DNA of 64,000 nt from positions 2,046,001 through 2,110,000 of the forward strand of contig NZ_CP021421.1 of NCBI RefSeq assembly GCF_002201515.1, written 5' to 3'. The translations under genes and the position numbers were made by a program. Under the pieces are notes generated by a model, which saw only the letters and a list, made by a program, of their open reading frames with translations, had not been told where the DNA came from and made no database searches. This document shows positions 35,793-44,910 of this stretch, one piece after another; within the stretch, counting starts at the first letter, position 1, and every line of letters begins with the position of its first letter. This stretch comes from Muribaculum intestinale. Lineage in GTDB: Bacteria > Bacteroidota > Bacteroidia > Bacteroidales > Muribaculaceae.

Positions 35793-36959
35793 TTAATATT
35801 CGAAAGTGCCTTTTTCCGATATGATGGTAAGTCGGTTGGACTCGGAATCCTCGACGCGACCTACTATGCGCGCCGGTATGCCCATTGATTCGGATATGGC
35901 GATAACTCGCTGTGCAACTTCCGGTTTTACATATATCTCCATGCGGTGGCCCATGTTGAATACTTTGTACATTTCTTTCCAATCGGTGCCTGATTCGCGT
36001 TGGATGAGGTCGAACAGTGGCGGCACAGGGAAGAGATTGTCCTTTACCACGTGTTTTCCTTCGACAAAGTGCATTACTTTGGTCTGTGCGCCGCCCGAGC
36101 AGTGTACCATACCATGGATATCCGCACGCATCTCGTCAAGCAGTTTCTTGATTACAGGAGCGTATGTGCGGGTGGGGGAGAGTACGAGTTTTCCGGCATT
36201 TACAGGTGCGCCTTCCACTTCATCGGTCAGGCGGCATGTCCCGGAATATACCAGTTCTGCCGGAACTGCATGATCGTAGCTTTCAGGATATTTTTCGGCA
36301 AGTTCGTGACAGAACACGTCGTGCCGGGCCGAAGTGAGACCATTGGAGCCCATACCTCCGTTATATTCATTTTCATAGGCAGCTTGTCCATAGCTTGCGA
36401 GACCTACGATTACGTCGCCTCCGGCGATATTGGCGTTGTTTATCACATCGGCACGCTTCATGCGGCATGTGACGGTGCTGTCGACGATGATTGTGCGTAC
36501 GAGGTCGCCAACATCGGCGGTCTCTCCTCCGGTGCTGTAGATATTCACACCCATCTCGCGTAGTTCCGACAGCAGTTCTTCTGTACCGTTGATGATAGCA
36601 GCGATTACTTCACCTGGTATGAGCATCTTGTTGCGTCCGATAGTGGAGCTGACAAGTATATTGTCGGTAGCGCCCACACACAGCAGGTCGTCGATATTCA
36701 TTATCAGAGCATCCTGGGCTATGCCTTTCCATACACTCAGGTCGCCTGTCTCGCGCCAGTACATATAGGCGAGGGCCGATTTGGTCCCGGCTCCGTCGGC
36801 GTGCATTATGTTGCAGTATTCACTGTCACCGCCCAGATAGTCGGGGATGATTTTGCAGAATGCTTTTGGGAAAAGTCCTTTATCGACATTCTTGATTGCG
36901 TTGTGCACATCCTCTTTCGAGGCTGATACTCCGCGGAGGTCATAGCGCTGATTGCTCAT
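35793..36959 (-). CDS. purM: Phosphoribosylformylglycinamidine cyclo-ligase (AIR synthase)
   Basis: 388-aa PurM-family enzyme for step 5 of purine synthesis, making aminoimidazole ribotide with ATP. Family features include HADGAGTKSALAY, the metal/ATP-binding region around DALIMNIDDLLCVGA, GGETADVGDLV and the glycine-rich GGMGSNGLTSARH. The form is longer than the E. coli one (about 345 aa), usual for Bacteroidetes. It lies in a minus-strand run 26 bp after cdsA and 20 bp before mltF. Confidence 0.9.
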   Translation of the reverse strand: MSNQRYDLRGVSASKEDVHNAIKNVDKGLFPKAFCKIIPDYLGGDSEYCNIMHADGAGTKSALAYMYWRETGDLSVWKGIAQDALIMNIDDLLCVGATDNILVSSTIGRNKMLIPGEVIAAIINGTEELLSELREMGVNIYSTGGETADVGDLVRTIIVDSTVTCRMKRADVINNANIAGGDVIVGLASYGQAAYENEYNGGMGSNGLTSARHDVFCHELAEKYPESYDHAVPAELVYSGTCRLTDEVEGAPVNAGKLVLSPTRTYAPVIKKLLDEMRADIHGMVHCSGGAQTKVMHFVEGKHVVKDNLFPVPPLFDLIQRESGTDWKEMYKVFNMGHRMEIYVKPEVAQRVIAISESMGIPARIVGRVEDSESNRLTIISEKGTFEY

Positions 36960-36985
36960 AGAGATTATGCTGTGATGTTGGATTG

Positions 36986-37822
36986 TTATATAAAAAGCAG
37001 ATATGCCAGAGTTGCTACAGATACTATAAGAAGAGAGTCAATGCGGTCGAGAATTCCGCCATGGCCAGGCAGGAGACGTCCGGAATCTTTTACTCCTACC
37101 GTGCGCTTGATGAGAGATTCAATCAAGTCGCCCCATGTGGCAAACACGCATACAATAACACCGAATACTGCCATGAACCATATGTCTAACAGGAAGTAGG
37201 ATGGCCAGATTGATTTTGCTGCGATGCTTGCGATGATGCAGAATGCCATTCCTCCCCAAAATCCTTCCCACGATTTCTTGGGAGATATGCGCTCGAAGAG
37301 GCGATGGCGTCCGATGGCCGAGCCTACAAGGAATGCGCCTGTGTCATTTACCCATATGAGCACGAACATCATCAGTACGAGGTGAGAGCTAAGAGCGTAG
37401 ATATACTGCATAAGCATCATCGGCAGGGCGATGTACAATTGTGACATCATTGACCGGGCCAGGGAGTGCAGTGGCTTCTCCTCTTTTGAGTACAAGGTGT
37501 ATACAAGGCGTACAAGTAGCAGCGAAAGCCATGTGCCCCATACCTGCATGTAGGCATAGCGCATTGACATCCATCCTGCTGTAATCAACGACAAGGCCAT
37601 GGCCACATCAATCCACATGGATGCGGATGCCCAGTCAACCGAAGGGCAGACGTTGCCGTCGGGTTGTCGTTTCATGTTGCCGAGTGAAGTATATTCGATT
37701 GTGGCGAGAACGCTCAATGACATACATAGTACCCAGAACGGGATTGCTCCGAGCAGTATTCCGGACAGTATTACAGCTACATATAAAGCGCCCGTGATGG
37801 TGCGCAGAATGAAATTTTTCAT
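36986..37822 (-). CDS. cdsA: Phosphatidate cytidylyltransferase (CDP-diacylglycerol synthase)
   Basis: 278-aa inner-membrane enzyme making CDP-diacylglycerol from CTP and phosphatidate for phospholipid synthesis. About eight hydrophobic segments are seen. The CdsA signature occupies the C-terminal part (KDSGRLLPGHGGILDRIDSL) and the metal-binding VNDTGAFLVGSAIGRH with SPKKSWEGFWGG lies before it. A -7 box TAAATTTG at 37841-37848 gives it a short leader. Confidence 0.94.
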   Translation of the reverse strand: MKNFILRTITGALYVAVILSGILLGAIPFWVLCMSLSVLATIEYTSLGNMKRQPDGNVCPSVDWASASMWIDVAMALSLITAGWMSMRYAYMQVWGTWLSLLLVRLVYTLYSKEEKPLHSLARSMMSQLYIALPMMLMQYIYALSSHLVLMMFVLIWVNDTGAFLVGSAIGRHRLFERISPKKSWEGFWGGMAFCIIASIAAKSIWPSYFLLDIWFMAVFGVIVCVFATWGDLIESLIKRTVGVKDSGRLLPGHGGILDRIDSLLIVSVATLAYLLFI

Positions 37823-37840
37823 TATTCAGTTCTTGACACG

Positions 37841-37848
37841 CAAATTTA
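37841..37848 (-). promoter_or_regulatory. cdsA promoter -7 box
   Basis: Minus strand TAAATTTG, an exact match, 18 bp upstream of the cdsA ATG, predicting a leader of about 13 nt. The -33 is not clear. Confidence 0.5.
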
Positions 37849-37912
37849 CAAAACTTTTCTGTAAAAGTGTGGTGAAAGAATTGGCAAAGTACAGCGGGCG
37901 TCGGTCAGTAAT

Positions 37913-38560
37913 CTATCGGAGATATGGATTGGATTTCTTTTCGGCTCCGATTGTGGTGGGAGAGCCATGTCCAGGATATACCTTTGTATTATCGGGGAGT
38001 GACAGAAGTTTGCGCTTGATTCCGTCAATAAGCTGCTGATGATTGCCGGCTACAAGGTCGGTGCGACCGATGCTTCCCTCGAAAAGCACGTCGCCTGTAA
38101 TGACAAATGCTGACTGCGGGAAATAGAGTACAAGACTGCCGGGGGAGTGGCCTGGAACACCGAGCACGATGGCTTCTTCACTTCCGACTGTAATGTGGTC
38201 ACCGTCGGAGAGCGCTACGTTGGCTTCGACAGGCTCGACATTACTTGCATCAAGACCGAACATTCGTGCCTGTGCCGGGGCCTGGCGTCCGAGAAATGTA
38301 TCGTCGGGCGAGGCTTTCAGCTCGATTCCGTAGCGGTTGCGTATGTGTGGCACGCCAAATGTGTGGTCAACATGCATGTGGGTGTTGACAAGTTGAGTGA
38401 CGTTGAGTTTCTCTTTCTCGACAAAAGAGTCGAGGACAGCCTCTTCCGATCGGTTAATCATTCCGGGGTCGATTATGGCGGCATCGAGTGTTACAGGGTC
38501 CCATACCACATATGTGTTGACACCGAACATGTTAAACTGAAAAGCCTTTATATTCAGCAT
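37913..38560 (-). CDS. MBL-fold metallo-hydrolase (glyoxalase II-like)
   Basis: 215-aa metallo-beta-lactamase-fold hydrolase. The metal motif HMHVDH (HxHxDH) is near residue 61, with further ligands in VPGHSPGSLVLY and TGDVLFEGSIGRTDL and a final His in VYPGHGSPTT. The small size and sequence fit YcbL/glyoxalase II-related thioester hydrolases; the substrate is uncertain. It begins 8 bp after rsmG, so the two share a transcript. Confidence 0.9.
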   Translation of the reverse strand: MLNIKAFQFNMFGVNTYVVWDPVTLDAAIIDPGMINRSEEAVLDSFVEKEKLNVTQLVNTHMHVDHTFGVPHIRNRYGIELKASPDDTFLGRQAPAQARMFGLDASNVEPVEANVALSDGDHITVGSEEAIVLGVPGHSPGSLVLYFPQSAFVITGDVLFEGSIGRTDLVAGNHQQLIDGIKRKLLSLPDNTKVYPGHGSPTTIGAEKKSNPYLR

Positions 38561-38568
38561 GGCGGGGT

Positions 38569-39192
38569 TTATATTTGTGCATAAATAAGTTTCTTGGTCT
38601 TGAAGAACTCTTCGTCAAACCATGTACTGAGCGATTCTTCAATAATCGGACATTTTAGCCCTGACAGTTCGCCCGCGAGTTCTCCTCCCTTGAGTACAAT
38701 CACTCCGTTGGGGTATCCGTTTTTGCCGCCCGGTGCTATGTTTTTTCTGATAAGCGGTATCATTTCGTCAAGACGCATCACGGCTCTGCTTATCACAAAG
38801 TCGTAACGGCGACGGCATTCACCGATATCTCCATGCTGGAAGGTGACGTTGGTAAGACCTGTCTGGTCGGCGATATCCTGGGCTACACGTATTTTTTTTC
38901 CAATACGGTCAATCAGGTGGAAGTTGCACTCAGGCCATAATATTGCAAGGGGGATGCCCGGAAATCCGCCTCCTGTGCCCAAATCGAGAAATGTAGTGTC
39001 GGGTACGGGATGCAGGAATTTGGCTATACCCAGCGAGTGAAGTATGTGGTGCTCGTAAAGATTGTCGATATCTTTGCGTGATACCACGTTGATTTTTTCG
39101 TTCCACTCGGGATACAAGCGGCTCAGGGCCTCCATCTGCGACTGTTGTCGGGGGGTAAGTGTAAAATATTTTTCGATGATTTCTATGCCCAT
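38569..39192 (-). CDS. rsmG: 16S rRNA (guanine527-N7)-methyltransferase
   Basis: 207-aa SAM-dependent methyltransferase that modifies G527 in the 530 loop of 16S rRNA. The SAM-binding segment FLDLGTGGGFPGIPLAI is diagnostic, with HILHSLGIAKFL, FQHGDIGE and ISRAVMRLDEMIPL. Known loss-of-function mutants in this family give low-level streptomycin resistance. It is 30 bp after rmuC. Confidence 0.95.
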   Translation of the reverse strand: MGIEIIEKYFTLTPRQQSQMEALSRLYPEWNEKINVVSRKDIDNLYEHHILHSLGIAKFLHPVPDTTFLDLGTGGGFPGIPLAILWPECNFHLIDRIGKKIRVAQDIADQTGLTNVTFQHGDIGECRRRYDFVISRAVMRLDEMIPLIRKNIAPGGKNGYPNGVIVLKGGELAGELSGLKCPIIEESLSTWFDEEFFKTKKLIYAQI

Positions 39193-39222
39193 GTAATAAC
39201 AACAATTATAAGGGTGAAAATG

Positions 39223-40665
39223 TTAGGTGTCGGCTGTGGGGAGAGAGGTGGTGTCGGTCAACTCGGTTAGCAATGATTCGGACTCCGGTTCGGGCAAAGG
39301 CGCTCCGGCTTTTTCTTTTGCTCCCATGTCGCGCAGACGCCTTGCCGGCACCATCAGGCTCTGGCGTCCGTTGATTAGCTTGTTGGCGCTGTCGGTGAAT
39401 GCCTCCTTAGCCTTGTCGATGCGCGCTCCGATATCGGTGAATGTCTTGTAGAAGTCGCCTACGCGGCCTATCAGCAGGTTGGCCTCCTCAAATACTTTTC
39501 GCTGGCTTTGTGCCTGTACTTCCTGACGCCACGCCAGATGAATTATGCGCAGTGCGGCAGTGAGGTTGCACTCTCCGGATATAAACACACCCTCTTTCAT
39601 GGCATCGCGCCATAGTGTGGGCTCCACGCTCATGGCGAGCTGGAGTGCTGCCTCGTTGGGCACGAACATGATTACATAGTCGAGCGACTGGCGCGGGTGG
39701 AGGATATAGCGGCGGTAGTCTTTTGCTGCGAGCTCCTTGACGTGGGCCCGGATACTCTTTACATGGCGTCGTAGTGCATCCTCGCGGGCCTCCTCTGATT
39801 CGGCACCTGTATAGTCGAGATATGCCGACAGACTCACTTTCGCATCGATTATCAGGTCCTTGTTGTCGGAGTAGTGGAGTATGACATCGGGAATCATGCG
39901 CTTGTCGGTTGTCTCGTTGAGCACCGGTCGGCCGTTTTTGTCGACAATGGTCGACTGTACCTCGTAGTTTATGCCTCGTTTCAGACCCTGGCTGTCGAGC
40001 AGTTCGCTGAGAATCACCTCTCCCCAGTTGCCTTGGGTCTTATTCTCATGGCGCAGAGCCCGGGCGAGTTTGTCGGCTTCAGCCCCTATTCCGGCGGTGC
40101 GCTCCATTATGTCGGATATTGCCTGATGGAGCGACGCAGTGTTGCGGATGTTTATGTCGCGCGAGGCATCCATGGCCTCTTTCATCTCCTTGATGTGCTG
40201 TCGGAGTGGCTGTAACACATTATCGATATCGCGTACGTTGGCGCGGTTGAGGTCGGCGGTACGTGCTGCGAGCAGGTCGGCGGCAGTAGTCTTCAGTTGC
40301 TCACGGGCCATGTCAAGCTGTTCGCGAAACTGTGCGGCACGTTCCGAAGCCTGCTGTTCGGCGGCTTTCATCATGGCGTCGCGCTGTTCTATTTCTCTGG
40401 CATGAGATGCCCGGTCATCGGCAAGTCTTGTATCAAGCATCGCTTTCTCAGCCTCAAGAGCGCGGATACGGCTTTCGGCTGCAGCCTCGGCACGGCCGGC
40501 TTCAGCACGCAGTTCGGCTATCTCACGCGCATGTGTTGTCTCAGCTTCGGCTTTGGCAAGTAGAATGGCGTTGCGTTGTGCTACAGCCTTGCCATGGCCC
40601 CATAAGTGACCGATGACAAGGCCTGCGGCCATGCCTGTGACAAGGAATATCAGATATGTGAGCAT
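39223..40665 (-). CDS. rmuC: RmuC-family DNA recombination protein
   Basis: 480 aa. An N-terminal transmembrane helix (LTYLIFLVTGMAAGLVIGHLWG) is followed by a long alanine/glutamate-rich coiled coil (about residues 30-145). The RmuC domain (about 170-420) contains NKTQGNWGEVILSELLDSQG and VNYEVQ-like GINYEVQSTIVD, with nuclease-like residues DLIIDAKVSLSAYLDY. It is implicated in limiting inversions at repeats. The dcp gene ends 8 bp upstream and rsmG follows. Confidence 0.93.
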   Translation of the reverse strand: MLTYLIFLVTGMAAGLVIGHLWGHGKAVAQRNAILLAKAEAETTHAREIAELRAEAGRAEAAAESRIRALEAEKAMLDTRLADDRASHAREIEQRDAMMKAAEQQASERAAQFREQLDMAREQLKTTAADLLAARTADLNRANVRDIDNVLQPLRQHIKEMKEAMDASRDINIRNTASLHQAISDIMERTAGIGAEADKLARALRHENKTQGNWGEVILSELLDSQGLKRGINYEVQSTIVDKNGRPVLNETTDKRMIPDVILHYSDNKDLIIDAKVSLSAYLDYTGAESEEAREDALRRHVKSIRAHVKELAAKDYRRYILHPRQSLDYVIMFVPNEAALQLAMSVEPTLWRDAMKEGVFISGECNLTAALRIIHLAWRQEVQAQSQRKVFEEANLLIGRVGDFYKTFTDIGARIDKAKEAFTDSANKLINGRQSLMVPARRLRDMGAKEKAGAPLPEPESESLLTELTDTTSLPTADT

Positions 40666-40673
40666 AATATGGT

Positions 40674-42842
40674 TCAGTCTTTCTTAGTGGGAACCGGCTG
40701 GGGCATAGATGGCTGCTCTTCAGGCTGTATGCCGTCGCGCTGAAGTAGTGCGTCGATTGTAGGCTCCTGTCCTCTGAACCGCTTGTAGAGTGTCATAGGA
40801 TGTTCTGTGCCGCCGCGCATGAGTATGTTGGTACGGAACGAATCAGCCGTCTTCTTGTCAAACAGGCCATTGCGCTTGAACATGGAGAATGCGTCGGCAT
40901 CGAGTACCTCGGCCCATTTGTAGCTGTAATATCCTGCCGCGTATCCTCCGGCAAATATGTGGCTGAACTGTGGTGAGAACATGCATCCCTCTACTTCGTC
41001 AAACATTGCTACTGATTCTGTGGCCCGGCGTTCAAGTTCGGCGGGATCATCTACATGTGTGGTTGTTGTGTGCCATGCCATGTCGGTGAGTCCGAATGCG
41101 AGCTGACGCAGGCATGCGTATCCGGCACCAAAACGTGATGTGTCAATAATCTTTTCGACGAGTTCCGACGGGATGGGCTCGCCGGTCTGATAATGTCGGG
41201 CGAATCCATCGAGGAACTCTTTTTCGGTGAGGTAGTTTTCATTGAACTGTGAGGGGAGTTCCACAAAGTCGCGGTAGACGTTGGTTCCCGACAGTGACGC
41301 ATAGTTGGTCGATGCGAAGAGTCCATGGAGAGCGTGGCCGAACTCATGGAGGAATGTTTCTACCTCATAAGGTGTAAGAAGCGACGGTTTTGTGTCGGTG
41401 GGCTTGGTGAAATTCATCACAATAGACACATGGGGCAGTACGGTGTCACCGTCGGCATCAATGTATTCTTCGCGGAAATTGGTCATCCAGGCTCCGGGAC
41501 GCTTTGTCTCTCTCGGATAAAAATCGGTGTAAATGACTCCCATCACCTTTTGTTCGGGGTCGATTACCTCGAAGGCACGCACGTCGGGATGGTATACTTC
41601 GATATCGGGATTTTGACGGAAAGTGACTCCGTAGAGGCGTGTGGCGAGACCGAACACACCGTCGATTACATTGTTGAGCTCGAAATATGGGCGGAGCGCT
41701 TCTTCATCGTATTTATATTTTGCCTCTTTGAGTTTATTGGCCCAGTAGCTGTAGTCCCAGGCATTGAGTTTTACCGGAGCACCGGTAGCCTTGGATGCGA
41801 ATTCGGTGATTTCGGCAAATTCACGTTGTTGTGCCGGACGGTAAGCCTCGGCGAGCCGGTTGAGCAGGGCGTATACGTTGGCGGTATTTTCGGCCATGGT
41901 CTTTTCAAGTCCATAGTCGGCATATGTCTCCTTGCCAAAGAGTGCGGCAATCTGCCGGCGCGTATCGGCTATGTCGCTCATTATCTCCATATTTGAGTAT
42001 TCACCTTTAGTGTTGCGAGAGTTGTAGAGACGGTAGAACCGCTCGCGCACGGCAGGAGAGTCGGCATACTTCATTACGGCCATATATGTAGGCTGGGCGA
42101 GTGTGAATCGGTATTCGCCCTCGCGTCCTTTTTCTTTAGCGGAGAGTGCGGCAGCCTCAAGCACGCTTGTCGGAAGGCCTGCGAGCTCATCGCCGGAAAG
42201 CCATATTTCATATGTGTTGAGTTCTTTGAGAACGTTTTGACCGAATTTTGTTGTAAGGTCAGAGAGTTTTGATGCCAGACGTCGGTACTCTTCGCGCTGT
42301 TGGCCTTCGAGTCCTGCGCCACTGCGGGCGAATGAATCATAGGTGCGCTGGAGGAGCATTTCATCCTCGGGATTCAGATTCAGCGAAGCGCGTTTGTCGT
42401 ATACGCTCTTGATGCGTTTCCAAAGTCCCTGATTGAGTGTGATACTTGTGGAGTGGTCAGAGAGCTTTGATGACAGCCGCATGGATATTTCCATAAGTTC
42501 GTCATCGCTGTCGGCAGAAAGCAGTGGGTAAAATGTGCTGAGCACTCGGTTGAGGTCGGCGCCGGAGCGTTCAAGTGCCACTATGGTATTGAGGAATGTG
42601 GGTTTGTCGGGATTATTGACTATCGCGTCGATTTCTTGGTTCTGGAGTTTGATGCCTCGGTCGACAGCCGGCTCGTAGTCAGAATTATGTACACGGCTGA
42701 AAGGAATGGTTCCAAGTACCGTAGTGGTGTATTCAGTAAAGAATGGGTTGTCGGCCGATGTGCCTGGGGTGGCTGCGGCCGCGCTGTTCTGGTTCATAAG
42801 CATAATTGTTGAAGCCATGATGGCGGCGGTTAGCTTTTTCAT
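40674..42842 (-). CDS. dcp: M3-family zinc metallopeptidase (dipeptidyl carboxypeptidase-like)
   Basis: 722 aa from the ATG at 42842 (MKKLTAAIMASTIML), with a signal peptide ending near AAAA. The zinc site is FLHEFGHALHGLFA (HExxH) with a downstream Glu helix, as in Dcp/oligopeptidase A, which release C-terminal dipeptides from peptides. Length is near 720, typical of periplasmic Bacteroidetes Dcp. A divergent promoter region with tilS carries its -7 box at 42876-42883. The final residues are Pro/Gln-rich. Confidence 0.9.
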   Translation of the reverse strand: MKKLTAAIMASTIMLMNQNSAAAATPGTSADNPFFTEYTTTVLGTIPFSRVHNSDYEPAVDRGIKLQNQEIDAIVNNPDKPTFLNTIVALERSGADLNRVLSTFYPLLSADSDDELMEISMRLSSKLSDHSTSITLNQGLWKRIKSVYDKRASLNLNPEDEMLLQRTYDSFARSGAGLEGQQREEYRRLASKLSDLTTKFGQNVLKELNTYEIWLSGDELAGLPTSVLEAAALSAKEKGREGEYRFTLAQPTYMAVMKYADSPAVRERFYRLYNSRNTKGEYSNMEIMSDIADTRRQIAALFGKETYADYGLEKTMAENTANVYALLNRLAEAYRPAQQREFAEITEFASKATGAPVKLNAWDYSYWANKLKEAKYKYDEEALRPYFELNNVIDGVFGLATRLYGVTFRQNPDIEVYHPDVRAFEVIDPEQKVMGVIYTDFYPRETKRPGAWMTNFREEYIDADGDTVLPHVSIVMNFTKPTDTKPSLLTPYEVETFLHEFGHALHGLFASTNYASLSGTNVYRDFVELPSQFNENYLTEKEFLDGFARHYQTGEPIPSELVEKIIDTSRFGAGYACLRQLAFGLTDMAWHTTTTHVDDPAELERRATESVAMFDEVEGCMFSPQFSHIFAGGYAAGYYSYKWAEVLDADAFSMFKRNGLFDKKTADSFRTNILMRGGTEHPMTLYKRFRGQEPTIDALLQRDGIQPEEQPSMPQPVPTKKD

Positions 42843-42875
42843 ATGTGAATCTGTATTGTTTCTTAAAGTTATATA

Positions 42876-42883
42876 CAAAGTTA
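42876..42883 (-). promoter_or_regulatory. dcp promoter -7 box
   Basis: Minus strand TAACTTTG, an exact -7 match, 33 bp upstream of the dcp ATG. No TTTG is seen at the -33 position. Confidence 0.5.
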
Positions 42884-42904
42884 CGCTTTTTCATGCAGTT
42901 TTGC

Positions 42905-42912
42905 TACCTTTG
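42905..42912 (+). promoter_or_regulatory. tilS promoter -7 box, abutting the start codon
   Basis: TACCTTTG, an exact match, ends 5 nt before the tilS ATG at 42918. Transcription would start at or within a base or two of the ATG, leaving no room for a ribosome-binding site. The -33 is weak. Confidence 0.55.
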
Positions 42913-42917
42913 ACCTC

Positions 42918-44276
42918 ATGAAACATCCGTTTGAGGAAAAAGTATATAAAGCTATAGAGCGCGCCGGACTTATTGAGCCCGGCGCGACGGTGATTGTCGC
43001 TCTCAGCGGTGGCGCTGATTCAGTGGCACTTCTGTCGTCAATGACATCGCTCGGCTACAAGTGTGTGGCAGCACACTGCGACTATCATTTGCGTGGTGAA
43101 GAGTCGGAACGCGACCGTATGCATGCGGAATCTATGGCACGCATGCATGGCGCTAAGTATGTTGAGAAGCATTTTGATACGTCGACATATTGTGTGGAGC
43201 GCGGGATTTCGCTTGAGATGGGATGTCGCGACCTACGCTACAACTGGTTTGCCGAGCTTTCTGTCAGGCATGGCGGTGCCATGGTGGCGGTAGGTCATCA
43301 TAATGACGACAATGTGGAGACTCTTTTCCTCAACTTGTTGCGTGGCACCGGGCTTACCGGCCTTACAGGAATGAAGTCTCGCCACGGAATGATTGTGCGT
43401 CCGCTGCTTGACGTTACTCGCAAAGATGTGCTTGATTATCTCGCCGACAAGGGGCTGACCTATGTCACGGACTCAAGCAATCTGCTCAATGATGTGAAAC
43501 GCAACCGTCTACGCAATGTGATTCTCCCTGCCGTAAGGGCTTATTTCCCGGATGCGCAGACCACGCTGACGCGTTCGATACATAATCTTACCGGAAATCT
43601 GGCGCTCTATACGGAACTTATCGCGCATTGTTCAGAGGGCTATCGCAACAAGCATGGTGATATCGATATATCAAGGTTGTGCAGAGAGATGACTAATGCC
43701 GGGATGATGCTTTATGAGATGCTCCGTGGCTATGGATTCAATGCTGTGCAATGTGGCGATATGATTTCCTGTATTGAAGAGTCTGAAAGCCGGCGCTTTT
43801 ATTCTCGCGGTTATGTCGGGGTGCTCTATAAGGGAATGCTGACAGTGAGAGCGAGGAATCAGGATGTAGCGCTGTCAGAGGAGAGTTACATCATTTCTCC
43901 GGATGATATGGCAACCTGTCCGGAGGGTTTTTCCATAGAGAGAATTCCGGTCGATTACGTGTTATACGACCGTACCGGCAATACACTTTTTCTTGACACT
44001 GACAAGGTCGGAGGCCGCAAGATTGTGGTGCGCAGGTGGAGGCTTGCCGACAGAATAGCGCCTTATGGCATGAACGGCACAAAACTGGTGAGCGATCTTT
44101 TCAGCGACGCCCATTACTCGCCTTCGGATAAGGAAAATGCCTGGATTGTAACAGTCGGAGGACAGATTGTATGGGCTGTGGGACTGCGAACATCACGGCA
44201 TATGACCATTGGCAAGAGCACGGTCGAGGCTATAAAAATAACCTTCACTCCGGCGGATGCGAGGGGTGAAGGCTGA
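42918..44276 (+). CDS. tilS: tRNA(Ile)-lysidine synthetase
   Basis: 452-aa PP-loop ATPase that changes C34 to lysidine in tRNA-Ile(CAU), switching its codon from AUG to AUA. The PP-loop SGGADS is at residues 30-35, followed by HCDYHLRGEESERD and GHHNDDNVETLFLNLLRGTG. The C-terminal TilS domain (about 370-440) includes RRWRLADRIAPYGMNGTKLVSD. It stands alone on the plus strand among minus-strand genes. A consensus -7 box lies 5 nt upstream of the ATG, suggesting a leaderless transcript. Confidence 0.94.
   Translation: MKHPFEEKVYKAIERAGLIEPGATVIVALSGGADSVALLSSMTSLGYKCVAAHCDYHLRGEESERDRMHAESMARMHGAKYVEKHFDTSTYCVERGISLEMGCRDLRYNWFAELSVRHGGAMVAVGHHNDDNVETLFLNLLRGTGLTGLTGMKSRHGMIVRPLLDVTRKDVLDYLADKGLTYVTDSSNLLNDVKRNRLRNVILPAVRAYFPDAQTTLTRSIHNLTGNLALYTELIAHCSEGYRNKHGDIDISRLCREMTNAGMMLYEMLRGYGFNAVQCGDMISCIEESESRRFYSRGYVGVLYKGMLTVRARNQDVALSEESYIISPDDMATCPEGFSIERIPVDYVLYDRTGNTLFLDTDKVGGRKIVVRRWRLADRIAPYGMNGTKLVSDLFSDAHYSPSDKENAWIVTVGGQIVWAVGLRTSRHMTIGKSTVEAIKITFTPADARGEG
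44242..44272 (+). terminator. Possible tilS terminator overlapping its last codons
   Basis: A 10-bp stem (44242-44251 with 44263-44272, one G-U pair) with an 11-nt loop lies within the final codons of tilS, just before the TGA. It is weaker than other terminators here and lacks a T tract. Confidence 0.45.
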
Positions 44277-44300
44277 CGGGTAGATATCGTGCTGTGCCGT

Positions 44301-44888
44301 TTATCCTTCCACGGGGAGTGTGACCCAAGTATAGGTGTGTCCAGTGGCGGGGATGATTTTTTTCAGCAGGTCGGAGAGCGACAGGGCTATAGAGGCTGTG
44401 TTGACACACGGATGGCATGCATATGTGTCGATAGCTGCAAGGTCGCTGTCGATTATGAGACGCACGCGAGAGGAGGTGTCGTGGATAAGTCCCATTGGCG
44501 ATACGGCTCCTGGTGCAATATGAAGCATCTCCATCATGGCCTCGGGGGATGCGAATGACAGGCGCGCGCATCCGAGTTGCGACGACAGATATTTGGTCTT
44601 GAATGGTTTGTCTGCCGGAATCATAAGCAGGTAGTATTCGGTCTGCTGTCGGTTGGTGAGGAACAGATTTTTGAATACCGGTGCGTCAAGGCGTTTTCTT
44701 ACAGCTTCGCATTCTTCCATAGTAAATGCGGCCGGATGGCACAATGTAGTATATGCTATGCCGAGGCGGTCGAGATAATCATAGACTGCGGTCTCGGATT
44801 CATTACGAACTGTGTCATCATTGGGGCGCCCGGCATATTTTGTTATGCCGGGCGCCTGGTATGAGTGGTCGGTCATGGACTCTTCCAT
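44301..44888 (-). CDS. YbaK/ProX-like aminoacyl-tRNA deacylase
   Basis: 195 aa from the ATG at 44888, or 191 from the ATG at 44876. The YbaK/ProRS-associated domain (about residues 25-190) hydrolyses mischarged tRNAs. It includes VFKNLFLTNRQQTEYYLLMIPADKPFKTK, where the Lys-Asn-Leu-Phe segment is the usual active-site strand, plus SFASPEAMMEML and GAVSPMGLIHD. The similarity is to the ProX/PrdX branch, which clears Ala-tRNA-Pro. Codons for residues about 11-21 form a perfect 13-bp hairpin that looks like the glmM terminator. The gene converges with tilS. Confidence 0.83.
   Translation of the reverse strand: MEESMTDHSYQAPGITKYAGRPNDDTVRNESETAVYDYLDRLGIAYTTLCHPAAFTMEECEAVRKRLDAPVFKNLFLTNRQQTEYYLLMIPADKPFKTKYLSSQLGCARLSFASPEAMMEMLHIAPGAVSPMGLIHDTSSRVRLIIDSDLAAIDTYACHPCVNTASIALSLSDLLKKIIPATGHTYTWVTLPVEG
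44825..44856 (-). terminator. Hairpin inside the 5' end of the YbaK-like gene
   Basis: A perfect 13-bp GC-rich stem (44825-44837 with 44844-44856) with a 6-nt loop begins about 20 bp downstream of the ATG at 44876 and 54 bp after the glmM stop. No T tract follows. It may attenuate read-through from glmM or fold the ribosome-binding region of the deacylase mRNA. Confidence 0.6.
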
Positions 44889-44910
44889 TAATGAGAGGGG
44901 TGACTTGTTT

